Shown piece after piece: positions 1 through 6,842 of a DNA stretch of 6,991 nt (the first letter of the stretch is position 1; each line of letters opens with the position of its first letter). Source of the stretch: Candidatus Segatella albertsiae. GTDB taxonomy: Bacteria > Bacteroidota > Bacteroidia > Bacteroidales > Bacteroidaceae. The position numbers and the translations under genes are program-made. The DNA is taken from contig DKCU01000074.1 in NCBI GenBank assembly GCA_002451555.1, forward strand, positions 65,502-72,492, given 5' to 3'. The notes beneath the pieces are model-generated. The model did no database searches, was not told the DNA's origin, and worked only from the letters and a program-made list of their open reading frames with translations.

Positions 1-591
1 ATCCCAAACAATAATGTGCGCCGACAATATTACGAATACTTAAAAGAGCAATATGACGAGAAGGCACCGCTCGACACAAACAAGTTGACCGACTACTTCT
101 ACGATATGGCTTATGATGGAAAATGGGAAGAAGGTTTAAGATATATGGCGGAGGCATACGCCAAGGTATCTTCCATACGAGATGGAATCGAAGCAGAACG
201 CAACCTACAAGGATTTTTCATGGCTTACCTCAACTTGTGCAATTATTACATCACCGCGCCAGAATTGGAGCTGAACCATGGTTACTGCGACTTCTTCCTG
301 CTGCCTGACCATACTCACTACGACAGCCAGCATAGTTACATCCTCGAACTGAAAGTACTTTCCAAGAAAGATTTTGACGAGGTAGCCAAGACTGCGGATG
401 GAAAGCCAAGACTAAATGCCGACGGAAAGCCATTGACCAAGGCAGAAGCACAATGGGAGGAAGCCACAGAGCAAATCAGGCGATACGCTGAGGCTCCTCG
501 TGTAGAAGCCTTGCGACAAGGCACTACCTTGCATAAGATCATCATCCAGTTCAAGGGTTGGGAATTGGCAAGAATCGAAGAAGTGAAATAG
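1..591 (+). CDS. AAA-ATPase-like protein with C-terminal PD-(D/E)XK nuclease domain (PDDEXK_9/DUF1703 type), 5' partial
   Basis: The reading frame is open from base 1 to the TAA... stop at 589-591 (TAG), so the visible 196 codons are the C-terminal part of a longer protein. The GTG at 16 is an internal codon, not a start. A restriction-like nuclease core is visible: Asp at bases 289-291 in GYCDFFLLPD, then Glu (346-348) and Lys (352-354) in ILELKVL, which is the D...ExK signature. A later QIRRY helix and the strand HKIIIQFKGWEL complete the fold. Family knowledge: in Bacteroidales such ends normally follow an N-terminal AAA-ATPase_like domain, with total length around 500-580 residues, so roughly 300 or more residues probably lie upstream of the window. 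The biological role of the family is not established; it is often multicopy. An odd feature is a duplicated ADGKP octapeptide unit (394-441) just after the nuclease core. The stop is 59 bp before the next gene, with no terminator seen between them. Confidence 0.8.
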   Translation: MPNNNVRRQYYEYLKEQYDEKAPLDTNKLTDYFYDMAYDGKWEEGLRYMAEAYAKVSSIRDGIEAERNLQGFFMAYLNLCNYYITAPELELNHGYCDFFLLPDHTHYDSQHSYILELKVLSKKDFDEVAKTADGKPRLNADGKPLTKAEAQWEEATEQIRRYAEAPRVEALRQGTTLHKIIIQFKGWELARIEEVK

Positions 592-650
592 ATTAAAAAC
601 AAATCAATATCCCCTCAGAAAGGAGCAATAAGCAAAAAAACGAACTAACA

Positions 651-1454
651 ATGAAGAAACAAACTATCATCGCAATGGCATTCGCCCTCGCTTTGGCAAT
701 ACCAACTTTCTCACAAAATCAATGGAAGAACAAGAAGGTGGCTTACTTCGGTGACTCCATCACCGACCCCAACATCAAGGCCTCAAAGGTGAAGTACTGG
801 GGATTCCTACAGGAGTGGCTCGGCATCACTCCGTATGTATATGGCGTGAGCGGCAGAATGTGGAACGACATTCCTCGCCAAGCCAACAAGTTGAAGGCAG
901 AGCACGGCGATGACTTCGATGCCATCCTCATCTTCATCGGAACCAACGACTACGGCAACAGTACCCCGATAGGCGAATGGTACAAGGAGACTTTCGATAC
1001 CGTAAGGGTGGCTCGCAACAAACAACCAAGCCAAGTGGTAAATCGTCGCCATCGCCACTTCGTGATGGACAAGAACACCTTGAAAGGCCGCATCAATATC
1101 GCCATGTCGAAATTGAAGCAGATGTATCCTACCAAGCAAATCGTCATCATGACTCCTGTGCATCGTGCATTCTTCAGCCTTGGCGACACCAACGTGCAGC
1201 CAGACGAGATGTACGAGAACGCTCGTGGTCTCTATCTCGACGATTACATCCAGGCGATTAAGGAAGCGGGCAATGTATGGGCAGTGCCAGTCATCGACCT
1301 CAACTCCCTCTCCGGCCTCTTCCCTATCTATGATGCTGGCGCACAGATGTTCAACAAGATGGACACCGACCGCCTACACCCTAACGACGCAGGCCATGCT
1401 CGTATGGCAAAGACCATCATGTATCAGCTCAGCACCTTGCCTTGCGACTTCTAA
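651..1454 (+). CDS. Secreted SGNH/GDSL-family hydrolase (esterase/acetylhydrolase-like)
   Basis: This 267-residue protein is predicted to be exported and to hydrolyse an ester such as an acetyl or acyl group; the substrate cannot be told from sequence. Residues 1-21 form a signal peptide: MKKQ, a hydrophobic stretch, then PTFS, with likely cleavage before Gln22. The SGNH blocks are in order. Block I is GDSIT with nucleophile Ser36. Block II is YGVSG with Gly65. Block III is GTND with Asn99. Block V is DTDRLHPND with Asp240 and His243. All four catalytic and oxyanion residues are therefore present. A basic insertion lies around residues 119-145 between blocks III and V. The size is typical of a single-domain SGNH enzyme. 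The ATG at 651 is chosen because it directly precedes the signal peptide; an AGGAG (621-625) lies too far upstream to be decisive. No lipobox cysteine is seen, so a periplasmic or secreted location is more likely than a lipoprotein. Confidence 0.9.
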   Translation: MKKQTIIAMAFALALAIPTFSQNQWKNKKVAYFGDSITDPNIKASKVKYWGFLQEWLGITPYVYGVSGRMWNDIPRQANKLKAEHGDDFDAILIFIGTNDYGNSTPIGEWYKETFDTVRVARNKQPSQVVNRRHRHFVMDKNTLKGRINIAMSKLKQMYPTKQIVIMTPVHRAFFSLGDTNVQPDEMYENARGLYLDDYIQAIKEAGNVWAVPVIDLNSLSGLFPIYDAGAQMFNKMDTDRLHPNDAGHARMAKTIMYQLSTLPCDF

Positions 1455-1462
1455 AAAGATGG

Positions 1463-1512
1463 TTATCTTGGGCGAAAGTTATACTAAAAACTATTATTTT
1501 CGCCCAAGATAA
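1463..1512. repeat. Palindromic element, copy 1 (15-bp perfect arms); terminator-like
   Basis: Arms TTATCTTGGGCGAAA (1463-1477) and TTTCGCCCAAGATAA (1498-1512) are perfectly complementary around a 20-nt AT-rich loop. The element starts 9 bp after the hydrolase stop codon and is followed after 5 nt by six T residues (1518-1523). It could therefore act as an intrinsic terminator for the hydrolase gene. A second copy with nearly the same stem lies exactly 137 bp downstream, so it is also a repeated element and not only a terminator. Confidence 0.85.
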
Positions 1513-1523
1513 ACGTATTTTTT

Positions 1524-1568
1524 ATTGAAAAGTGTAGTTTTAGAGCTTCATTTCATATTGAAAAGTGT
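1524..1568. repeat. 12-bp direct repeat ATTGAAAAGTGT, two copies
   Basis: Identical 12-mers lie at 1524-1535 and 1557-1568, offset by 33 bp, in the AT-rich spacer between the two palindromic elements. Each is followed by a T-rich stretch (AGTTTTAG and TATTTTCAG). The 33-bp offset is close to three helical turns. The function is unknown; the repeat may be part of a larger duplicated unit that includes the palindromes. Confidence 0.5.
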
Positions 1569-1601
1569 TATTTTCAGTTATTTCAGCCCATATTTCCTGC
1601 C

Positions 1602-1647
1602 ATCTTGGGCGAAAACTTATATTTTTAACCAACTTTTCGCCCAAGAT
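1602..1647. repeat. Palindromic element, copy 2 (14-bp perfect arms)
   Basis: Arms ATCTTGGGCGAAAA (1602-1615) and TTTTCGCCCAAGAT (1634-1647) are perfectly complementary around an 18-nt loop. The stem matches copy 1: 13 bp are identical on the left (1465-1477 versus 1602-1614) and 17 bp on the right (1497-1513 versus 1634-1650). The loops differ. Six T residues follow at 1654-1659. The element sits just upstream of the promoter element of the ATPase gene, so it could insulate that gene from upstream transcription or act as an operator; the sequence cannot decide between these. Confidence 0.85.
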
Positions 1648-1670
1648 AAAGCGTTTTTTCATACTTTTTA

Positions 1671-1681
1671 TTAACTTTGCA
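1671..1681 (+). promoter_or_regulatory. Bacteroidetes-type -7 promoter element for the AAA+ ATPase gene
   Basis: TTAACTTTGCA contains TAACTTTG (1672-1679), which fits the Bacteroidetes sigma-ABfr -7 consensus TAnnTTTG. It lies about 90 bp before the ATG at 1770 and directly after palindrome copy 2. No good -33 TTTG or TTG box is seen 19-21 bp upstream, so the call rests on the -7 element and its position. A transcript would start near 1685 with an untranslated leader of roughly 85 nt. Confidence 0.55.
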
Positions 1682-1769
1682 GAAGAATTACGGCGCTCGG
1701 CAATTTGAAAACAACCTTTATTGCGCTCATTTGCAAGAGAGTCATCACATCATTCAAAATAAATCAAGT

Positions 1770-3218
1770 ATGGAAAAACTAATAGGCAGAGAGCAAGAGA
1801 CTAATCTTCTCAACAAATATGCCAATAACAGCAGAAGTGAATTCATCGCCATATATGGCAGAAGAAGAGTGGGTAAAACATATCTTATAAGAAAGCACTT
1901 CAACGACAACTTTGACTTCTATGCTACAGGCATTATTGAAGGAACCATGCAAGAAGAGATGGAGGCATTCAATGTCGCCCTTGTTAATTATGGTCACAAG
2001 GGAAAGAAAGCCAGAACTTGGATTGAAGCTTTTACTATACTATCCCAACTATTAAAAACAAAAGTGGAAGGAAAGAACCTTCTAGGAGAAAAGTCCAATC
2101 ATCCTATTATTGTTTTTATTGACGAACTCCCATGTTTCGACACACCGAAATCAGGTTTCATCCACGCCCTCGACTTCTTTTGGAATAGCCAAGGTGCTTG
2201 GATTGACAATATCAAGTTTATCGTATGCGGTTCTGCCACTTCATGGATGATTCGCAATGTCATCAACAACAAGGGTGGGCTCCACAACCGTGTAACCCAC
2301 GAAATGCATCTTCGTCCATTCAATCTAGGTCAAGTAGAGGAATATCTGAAGGCCATCAACTTTAGATGTTCTCGCCTCTCCACGCTCCAACTATACTCTG
2401 CCATGGGAGGAATACCATACTATCTCAGCCTTCTCGACCCTGAGGAAAACGTACCCGACAATATTGACCGTCTGTTCTTTTCCGAAGATGCAGAGATGCG
2501 TAAAGAGTATCGCCGTCTGTTCTATTCGCTCTATAAAAACCCAGAGCCATACATCAATGTCATCAATGCGTTGGCATCTTGTAAGCAAGGAATGACGAGA
2601 AAGGAGATTGCCGAAAAGCTGAAAACACCCAATAACGGACATCTGGGCGACATGCTCGATGACTTGATTTACTGTGATTTCATCCGCTTGTACAACAATG
2701 GTACCCGACAAAACGGGGGCATCTATCAGCTGATAGACCTCTATACCCTCTTCTATCATCAGTTTTGCAAGAAGAAGAGTACGGACATTCATTATTGGCG
2801 AAACCTCATCGGCACTCCTACCCAAAACACTTGGTATGGCTTGTCGTTCGAGAGAGTGTGTCTATGCCACATCCAAGAAATCCTCCACGTTCTGCATCTC
2901 GATACCATTCACACCGAGTTCTATTCGTGGCGCAGCAAGACTACTGAGAAAGGTGCGCAAATAGACATTATCATCGACAGAGCTGATGGCAACATCACCC
3001 TTGCCGAAGTGAAATATTCACAAGGAGACTACATCCTCAACAAGGCAGAATACCAAAAGCTCCTCAACCGAGCCGAGGCTTTCAGAACGGAGACTAAATG
3101 CAGGAAAGGTATTCAGACAATTATCATCACCACTTTTGGGCTGGTGAAAAATGAGTATACAGACATCGCCCAAAGAGTGGTAACGTTAGATGACTTATTT
3201 ATCGTGGATGCGAAATAA
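1770..3218 (+). CDS. AAA+ ATPase with C-terminal DUF234-type PD-(D/E)XK domain
   Basis: This 482-residue cytoplasmic P-loop ATPase matches the ATPase_2 (PF01637) plus DUF234 (PF03008) architecture. The N-terminus reads LIGREQE, typical of this family. Walker A is GRRRVGKT (30-37), Walker B is IVFIDEL (114-120; Asp118, Glu119), and a sensor-1-like strand IVCGSATSW is at 151-159. LHNRVTHEMHLRPF (171-184) fits the conserved segment after it. A winged-helix-like region with TRKEIAEKL lies around 273-306. The C-terminal part has AQIDIIID (Asp399) and LAEVKYS (Glu413, Lys415), the D...ExK signature of a restriction-like nuclease fold. The length is normal for the family. The ATG at 1770 is preferred over an in-frame TTG at 1677 because that TTG lies inside the -7 promoter element and the family's conserved start is MEKLIGRE. 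The cellular role is unknown; nuclease activity is inferred only. It is monocistronic by its context: promoter before, strong terminator after. Confidence 0.88.
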   Translation: MEKLIGREQETNLLNKYANNSRSEFIAIYGRRRVGKTYLIRKHFNDNFDFYATGIIEGTMQEEMEAFNVALVNYGHKGKKARTWIEAFTILSQLLKTKVEGKNLLGEKSNHPIIVFIDELPCFDTPKSGFIHALDFFWNSQGAWIDNIKFIVCGSATSWMIRNVINNKGGLHNRVTHEMHLRPFNLGQVEEYLKAINFRCSRLSTLQLYSAMGGIPYYLSLLDPEENVPDNIDRLFFSEDAEMRKEYRRLFYSLYKNPEPYINVINALASCKQGMTRKEIAEKLKTPNNGHLGDMLDDLIYCDFIRLYNNGTRQNGGIYQLIDLYTLFYHQFCKKKSTDIHYWRNLIGTPTQNTWYGLSFERVCLCHIQEILHVLHLDTIHTEFYSWRSKTTEKGAQIDIIIDRADGNITLAEVKYSQGDYILNKAEYQKLLNRAEAFRTETKCRKGIQTIIITTFGLVKNEYTDIAQRVVTLDDLFIVDAK

Positions 3219-3221
3219 CTG

Positions 3222-3257
3222 CAAGCCTCATCCCGACATATATCGGAGTGAGGCTTG
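3222..3257. terminator. Bidirectional hairpin terminator between the ATPase gene and hsdR
   Basis: A 9-bp outer stem, CAAGCCTCA (3222-3230) with TGAGGCTTG (3249-3257), continues after a small internal loop into CCGA/TCGG around the loop CATATA. It fills the 48-bp gap between two converging stop codons (3218 and 3269), so it probably ends transcripts from both sides. T-tracts are short, with TCTGTTT on the plus strand. Confidence 0.8.
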
Positions 3258-3266
3258 TCTGTTTCC

Positions 3267-6200
3267 TTACGCTACCCATCCATACCCTTGCACCGCCATA
3301 TCCACAAAGTGATCGAACAGCAGATGGGTCTTGTCGTTGAACGATACTCGATCGTAACTCATCGGCAAGTCATCGTTCAAACTGTTTTGTATCAAGGCGA
3401 ATACTTGATGACGAGGTTGCTCGTCCTTGTACCAATCCACCACCATTACCTTGTCTTTCTCCTCCATCAACTTCTGATAGAGATTCTTGGCGGCAAGAAT
3501 CACCTTTTGCTCCTCTGCCTTGGTCAACTTTCTGCCCGAACGGAGCAAGTCGAAGATTTCCAATTCTTCCTCAGCCAAACCGATGTCGGTGGAGCGAGAC
3601 TGCTCCTTCTTCAACTCCTCCACAAGTTGCAAAAGCTTCTCGTAGTAATCCTCATTCTCGCTTCCTCCTGCATTATATCGGTCAATGATGCTCTTGTATC
3701 GCTCGGAGAATTTCACACGCGTGCAATTCTTGTTAATCATCTGCACCAAGGTTTGCTCGATGAAACAACGAAGGTCATCGATTTCCAAAGCCTTGTAAGG
3801 CGTAGTGCTCAATTCCTTGCGAAGAGCCTCCACATCTATCTTGCTCAAGTCGATGACCTTGCCTTGATGTATCACATAGTCAGGACGAGAAGGAATGCCA
3901 TCAGCCGCCATACTACCATCAACACTCATCGTGGAAGAAACACTCTGGTCGAGCGTCTCCGCCATCCTCGCCTTTGCCCTGCGCAACTTTTCATCATCTA
4001 TCTGATTGCAGAACAAACCATTCAGGTAAGCCAAAGGCGCAAACTTATCGTTGTGCCAACCTCGCTCGAATATCTCTGGCTTGGCAGCATCATAGAGGTT
4101 CATCAAGAGATTAGTGAGTACCTTAAAGCGGTCTTTCCACTCGTCTTTCTCCAATATCTTATTATAAGCCTTACGGAACATTTCGAGTTGGTCAAGGGTG
4201 TTGCCCTCTGCGATGATGTCGGCAATTTTGATACCGAGTGACAGTAGGAAGGAATCACAATCCGTGATGGTCTGGTCGATATTGGCTATCAACCGTTCGA
4301 TGTCCTTGGCTGGATATTCCTGTCCGTCGCCTGTGGAAGCATAGTCGGAAAGGGCTTGCTGCATATACTTAAAGACGTTCACGTAATCTACGATAATACC
4401 GCAGGTCTTGCCAGGAAATACTCGGTTGGCTCGGGCGATGGCTTGCATCAAGGTATGTCCCTTCATCGGTTTGTCGAGATAGAGCGTGGAGAGCGACGGC
4501 ACGTCAAAGCCCGTGAGCCACATGGCACAGACGAAGACCAAACTCAAAGGGTCGTCCTTGTCCTTGAACCGATCCTCGATGTCCTTGCCGTCAGACGAAA
4601 TTGCCTCCATCTTCTTGCGATGCTTCGTGATGTCGAGACCTTGGGCGGAAAACTTCTCTTCCTCGCCGTCCTCCTTGCTGATGACCACTGCCATCTCTAC
4701 CTTATTCATATAGTCGAGCATAGCGTTGATTTTCTCTCGTTCCTCCATCGTCTTGGCTTGATTTCGCTGCAAGACGAGCATTTTCTTCTCTTCCGCCCAA
4801 TACTTCTGCACCTTGTCGTACATCCTCACGGCGGTGTATTTATCCACGCTCACCACCATGCCCTTGCCCCAAAAACCACGGCGAGGGAAATGATGGGCGA
4901 TGTCCTTGGCGATGCGGTCCAGTCGCTCGTCTCGCTTGATGACCTCCATGATGCGAGAAGAGGAGTTTTCCAAAAGTTCCTTCTCTCGGTCGTTCAAGTT
5001 CTCGTCCTCGCAGATTTGGTCGATGTCGGTATCGAGCCAATCATTGGTCAAGCCCACCTCTGGCACACGACGACTATAGAAGAGAGGCACAGTACTGCCG
5101 TCCTCGATGGCTTGGGCAAAGTTATATTCTGATACGTAATCGCCAAACCACTGGTTGGTGAGTCGCTTGCTTCCCAAGAGTGGCGTGCCTGTGAAGGCGA
5201 TGTAGTTAGCATTCGGAAGACCAGTGTGCATATTCTCGGCAAGTTGCTTATACTGGGTGCGATGCGCCTCATCCACCAAGACAAAGATGTCGTTGCGGTC
5301 TGACAACAGCGGATATTTCTTGGTCTTGTCGTACTGAAACTTATGGATCAACGTGAATACCATCGGCTTGTTGCTCCTCAGGAAGTCACGCAACTGAGTG
5401 GAGTTCTTCGGTTGGCACTCCTCCTTCGGTCCGATGACCTCGGTACGTACGAAAGTCTTGTGTATCTGCGTGTCCAAGTCCTCACGGTCAGTAATCACGA
5501 GGAAAGTGAAATTGCCATGCAGTTTGCGCTTCACCTTCCTCACGAACATCACCATCGAATAGCTCTTTCCTGAACCTTGTGTGTGCCAGAACACACCGAG
5601 CTTTCCATTCAACCGATCTCGATTCTTCACACTCTCCATCAGATTGTTCACACCGAGATACTGGTGGTTCTTGGCGATGATTTTTATCCTTTTGTTATCG
5701 AAGAAGATGAAGTTCTCGATATAGTCCAAGAGGCGTTCCTTGCGGAAGAGGCCATCAATCAATGTCTGAATGCTCAATCCATGTTCGGCAATCTGTTCAC
5801 GGTCGAGTTTCTCCTTCTCGTCATCCACACGGAGCCACTCGAAGAAGAACTCATACTTGCTGTTCCAGGCACCAATCTTGGTTTGCAAACCATTGCTCAA
5901 CACACAGATTTGGTTGAAGGCAAAGATGTTCGGAATGTCCTGGCGATAGCTCGTTAGGTTCTTGTTGTAGGCTTCCTCAATCTTGACGGTGGAGTTTTTG
6001 AGTTCGATAAAGACGACAGGCAAGCCATTCACGAAGAGGAGCACGTCGGGACGGCGATAGCGATAATTTCCCTTGATCCACATCTGGTTGACGCAATGGA
6101 AGTCATTCATTTTGGGATGGTCGAAGTCGAAGAGTCGCACGATGTCGAAGTCATCCTTTCCGTTTCTGCGCACTTTCACTTGGATGCCATTGCGTATCTT

Positions 6201-6494
6201 CTGGTAGAGCGAATAGTTGGTATCTATCATGTCTGTGCCCGTGAAGTCCTTGCGAAGGTCTTGGAGAATGATTTTCAGTACATCCTCATCCATCTTTGGA
6301 TTGAGCCGCTTCAAGGCAGCGAAGAGCACATCGGGCAGGATGCACTCCGAAGGGTTGGCACGACCAGTAGTGGAGACATCGTCTTGCGCATCCACTCGTG
6401 CATCACACTCGATTCGCTTCCATCCATACTCAGGAAGTGAAAGGCGATTGCATATCGCCTGCTCTATATTGTCTTCACTGATAAATGACTTCAT
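3267..6494 (-). CDS. hsdR: Type I restriction endonuclease subunit R (HsdR)
   Basis: This 1075-residue protein is the DNA-translocating and cleaving subunit of a type I restriction-modification complex. It works with HsdM2HsdS on unmethylated foreign DNA. The N-terminal nuclease domain has RRPDVLLF (Asp150) and VFIELKN (Glu164, Lys166); NLTSY (179-183) sits where the usual QxxxY motif is expected, with Asn in place of Gln. The SF2 helicase motor follows: motif I TQGSGKS (305-311), Ia FLVITDRED (331-339), II DEAHR (408-412), III FTGTPL (434-439), V TGFD (661-664) and VI QAIARANR (684-691). The remaining C-terminal ~350 residues are helical and would hold the domain that docks to the methylase. 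All key motifs are intact and the length is normal. The start at ATG 6494 is preceded by an A-rich leader; 49 further open codons upstream start with TTG inside tandem repeats and are not credible. No hsdM or hsdS is in the window, and the 497 bp upstream do not contain the end of either. Confidence 0.95.
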   Translation of the reverse strand: MKSFISEDNIEQAICNRLSLPEYGWKRIECDARVDAQDDVSTTGRANPSECILPDVLFAALKRLNPKMDEDVLKIILQDLRKDFTGTDMIDTNYSLYQKIRNGIQVKVRRNGKDDFDIVRLFDFDHPKMNDFHCVNQMWIKGNYRYRRPDVLLFVNGLPVVFIELKNSTVKIEEAYNKNLTSYRQDIPNIFAFNQICVLSNGLQTKIGAWNSKYEFFFEWLRVDDEKEKLDREQIAEHGLSIQTLIDGLFRKERLLDYIENFIFFDNKRIKIIAKNHQYLGVNNLMESVKNRDRLNGKLGVFWHTQGSGKSYSMVMFVRKVKRKLHGNFTFLVITDREDLDTQIHKTFVRTEVIGPKEECQPKNSTQLRDFLRSNKPMVFTLIHKFQYDKTKKYPLLSDRNDIFVLVDEAHRTQYKQLAENMHTGLPNANYIAFTGTPLLGSKRLTNQWFGDYVSEYNFAQAIEDGSTVPLFYSRRVPEVGLTNDWLDTDIDQICEDENLNDREKELLENSSSRIMEVIKRDERLDRIAKDIAHHFPRRGFWGKGMVVSVDKYTAVRMYDKVQKYWAEEKKMLVLQRNQAKTMEEREKINAMLDYMNKVEMAVVISKEDGEEEKFSAQGLDITKHRKKMEAISSDGKDIEDRFKDKDDPLSLVFVCAMWLTGFDVPSLSTLYLDKPMKGHTLMQAIARANRVFPGKTCGIIVDYVNVFKYMQQALSDYASTGDGQEYPAKDIERLIANIDQTITDCDSFLLSLGIKIADIIAEGNTLDQLEMFRKAYNKILEKDEWKDRFKVLTNLLMNLYDAAKPEIFERGWHNDKFAPLAYLNGLFCNQIDDEKLRRAKARMAETLDQSVSSTMSVDGSMAADGIPSRPDYVIHQGKVIDLSKIDVEALRKELSTTPYKALEIDDLRCFIEQTLVQMINKNCTRVKFSERYKSIIDRYNAGGSENEDYYEKLLQLVEELKKEQSRSTDIGLAEEELEIFDLLRSGRKLTKAEEQKVILAAKNLYQKLMEEKDKVMVVDWYKDEQPRHQVFALIQNSLNDDLPMSYDRVSFNDKTHLLFDHFVDMAVQGYGWVA

Positions 6495-6585
6495 ATTCGT
6501 TGTTGTTTTTATCGTTTGTACTATGTTAGTTGATGCTTTCGGCAAGGGTTTGACAACTCTATCTCTTAGCTTGAAGAAATTTGCG

Positions 6586-6754
6586 CCGAGAGTTAGAAAT
6601 CTATGTGCCCAAGTAGCAATGTCTATCCGCCCAAGTAGCAATGTCTATTCGCCCAAGTAGCAGAGACTGTCTGCCGAGGACAGTCAGCCTATCTACGGAG
6701 GACAGGATTCCTGTCTGCCTTGGACAGGATGCCTGTCTTGGTTAGACAGTCTGC
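6586..6754. repeat. Degenerating tandem repeat array, 22-bp period, upstream of hsdR
   Basis: About seven units in a row are read on the plus strand at 6586 (23 bp), 6609, 6631, 6653, 6675, 6697 (22 bp each) and 6719 (20 bp), plus a partial unit to 6754. Units 6609 and 6631 differ at one base. CCAAGTAGCA begins three units (6609, 6631, 6653), and most units end in a form of CT[AG]TCNGC. Units toward hsdR keep CCAAGTAGCAATGTCTAT, while units farther away drift to GGACAGGA..CCTGTCTGC and gain internal dyads: 6665-6671/6679-6685, 6701-6715 (GACAGGA-T-TCCTGTC) and 6723-6737. The period is not a multiple of three, so this is not a coding repeat; it is close to two DNA turns. There are no CRISPR-like spacers. 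The array lies about 90-260 bp upstream of the hsdR start codon. Confidence 0.8.
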
Positions 6755-6761
6755 GAAACTA

Positions 6762-6779
6762 CCCGATGGAGCATTCGGG
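6762..6779. other. Small hairpin next to the tandem array
   Basis: CCCGATG (6762-6768) and CATTCGGG (6772-6779) can form a 7-bp stem with one bulged T (6775) and a 3-nt loop. No T-tract follows on either strand, so a terminator role is unlikely. It lies between the 22-bp array and the ACCGCAC cluster. Confidence 0.4.
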
Positions 6780-6842
6780 AAGTCTCTTCTTCGTTTTTCG
6801 TACCTCTGAAGCTCTTTCTCCAGCATCCGATTATCATTTTTG

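Noticed and set aside
592..650. Promoter or terminator between the partial nuclease gene and the SGNH hydrolase
   Set aside because: No hairpin and no TAnnTTTG element are visible, only an A-rich leader with AGGAG too far from the ATG.
1677..1769. 31-codon extension of the AAA+ ATPase from a TTG
   Set aside because: The TTG overlaps the -7 promoter element, and the family start MEKLIGRE begins at 1770.
3255..4241. Plus-strand 328-codon open frame antisense to hsdR
   Set aside because: It is fully inside the hsdR coding region, shows no domain, and is explained by codon bias of the opposite strand. The other long antisense frames at 4356-5132 and 5577-5957 are rejected for the same reason.
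6596..6603. Possible minus-strand -7 box TAGATTTC for hsdR
   Set aside because: It differs from TAnnTTTG at the last base, and no -33 box lies at proper spacing. The hsdR promoter cannot be placed with confidence.
6495..6641. 49-codon N-terminal extension of HsdR from a TTG
   Set aside because: The TTG lies inside a 22-bp repeat unit. The extension does not resemble the start of HsdR proteins, and the ATG at 6494 gives a normal N-terminus with an A-rich leader.
6586..6754. CRISPR array
   Set aside because: The repeats are directly adjacent with no spacers, they diverge progressively, and there are no cas genes.
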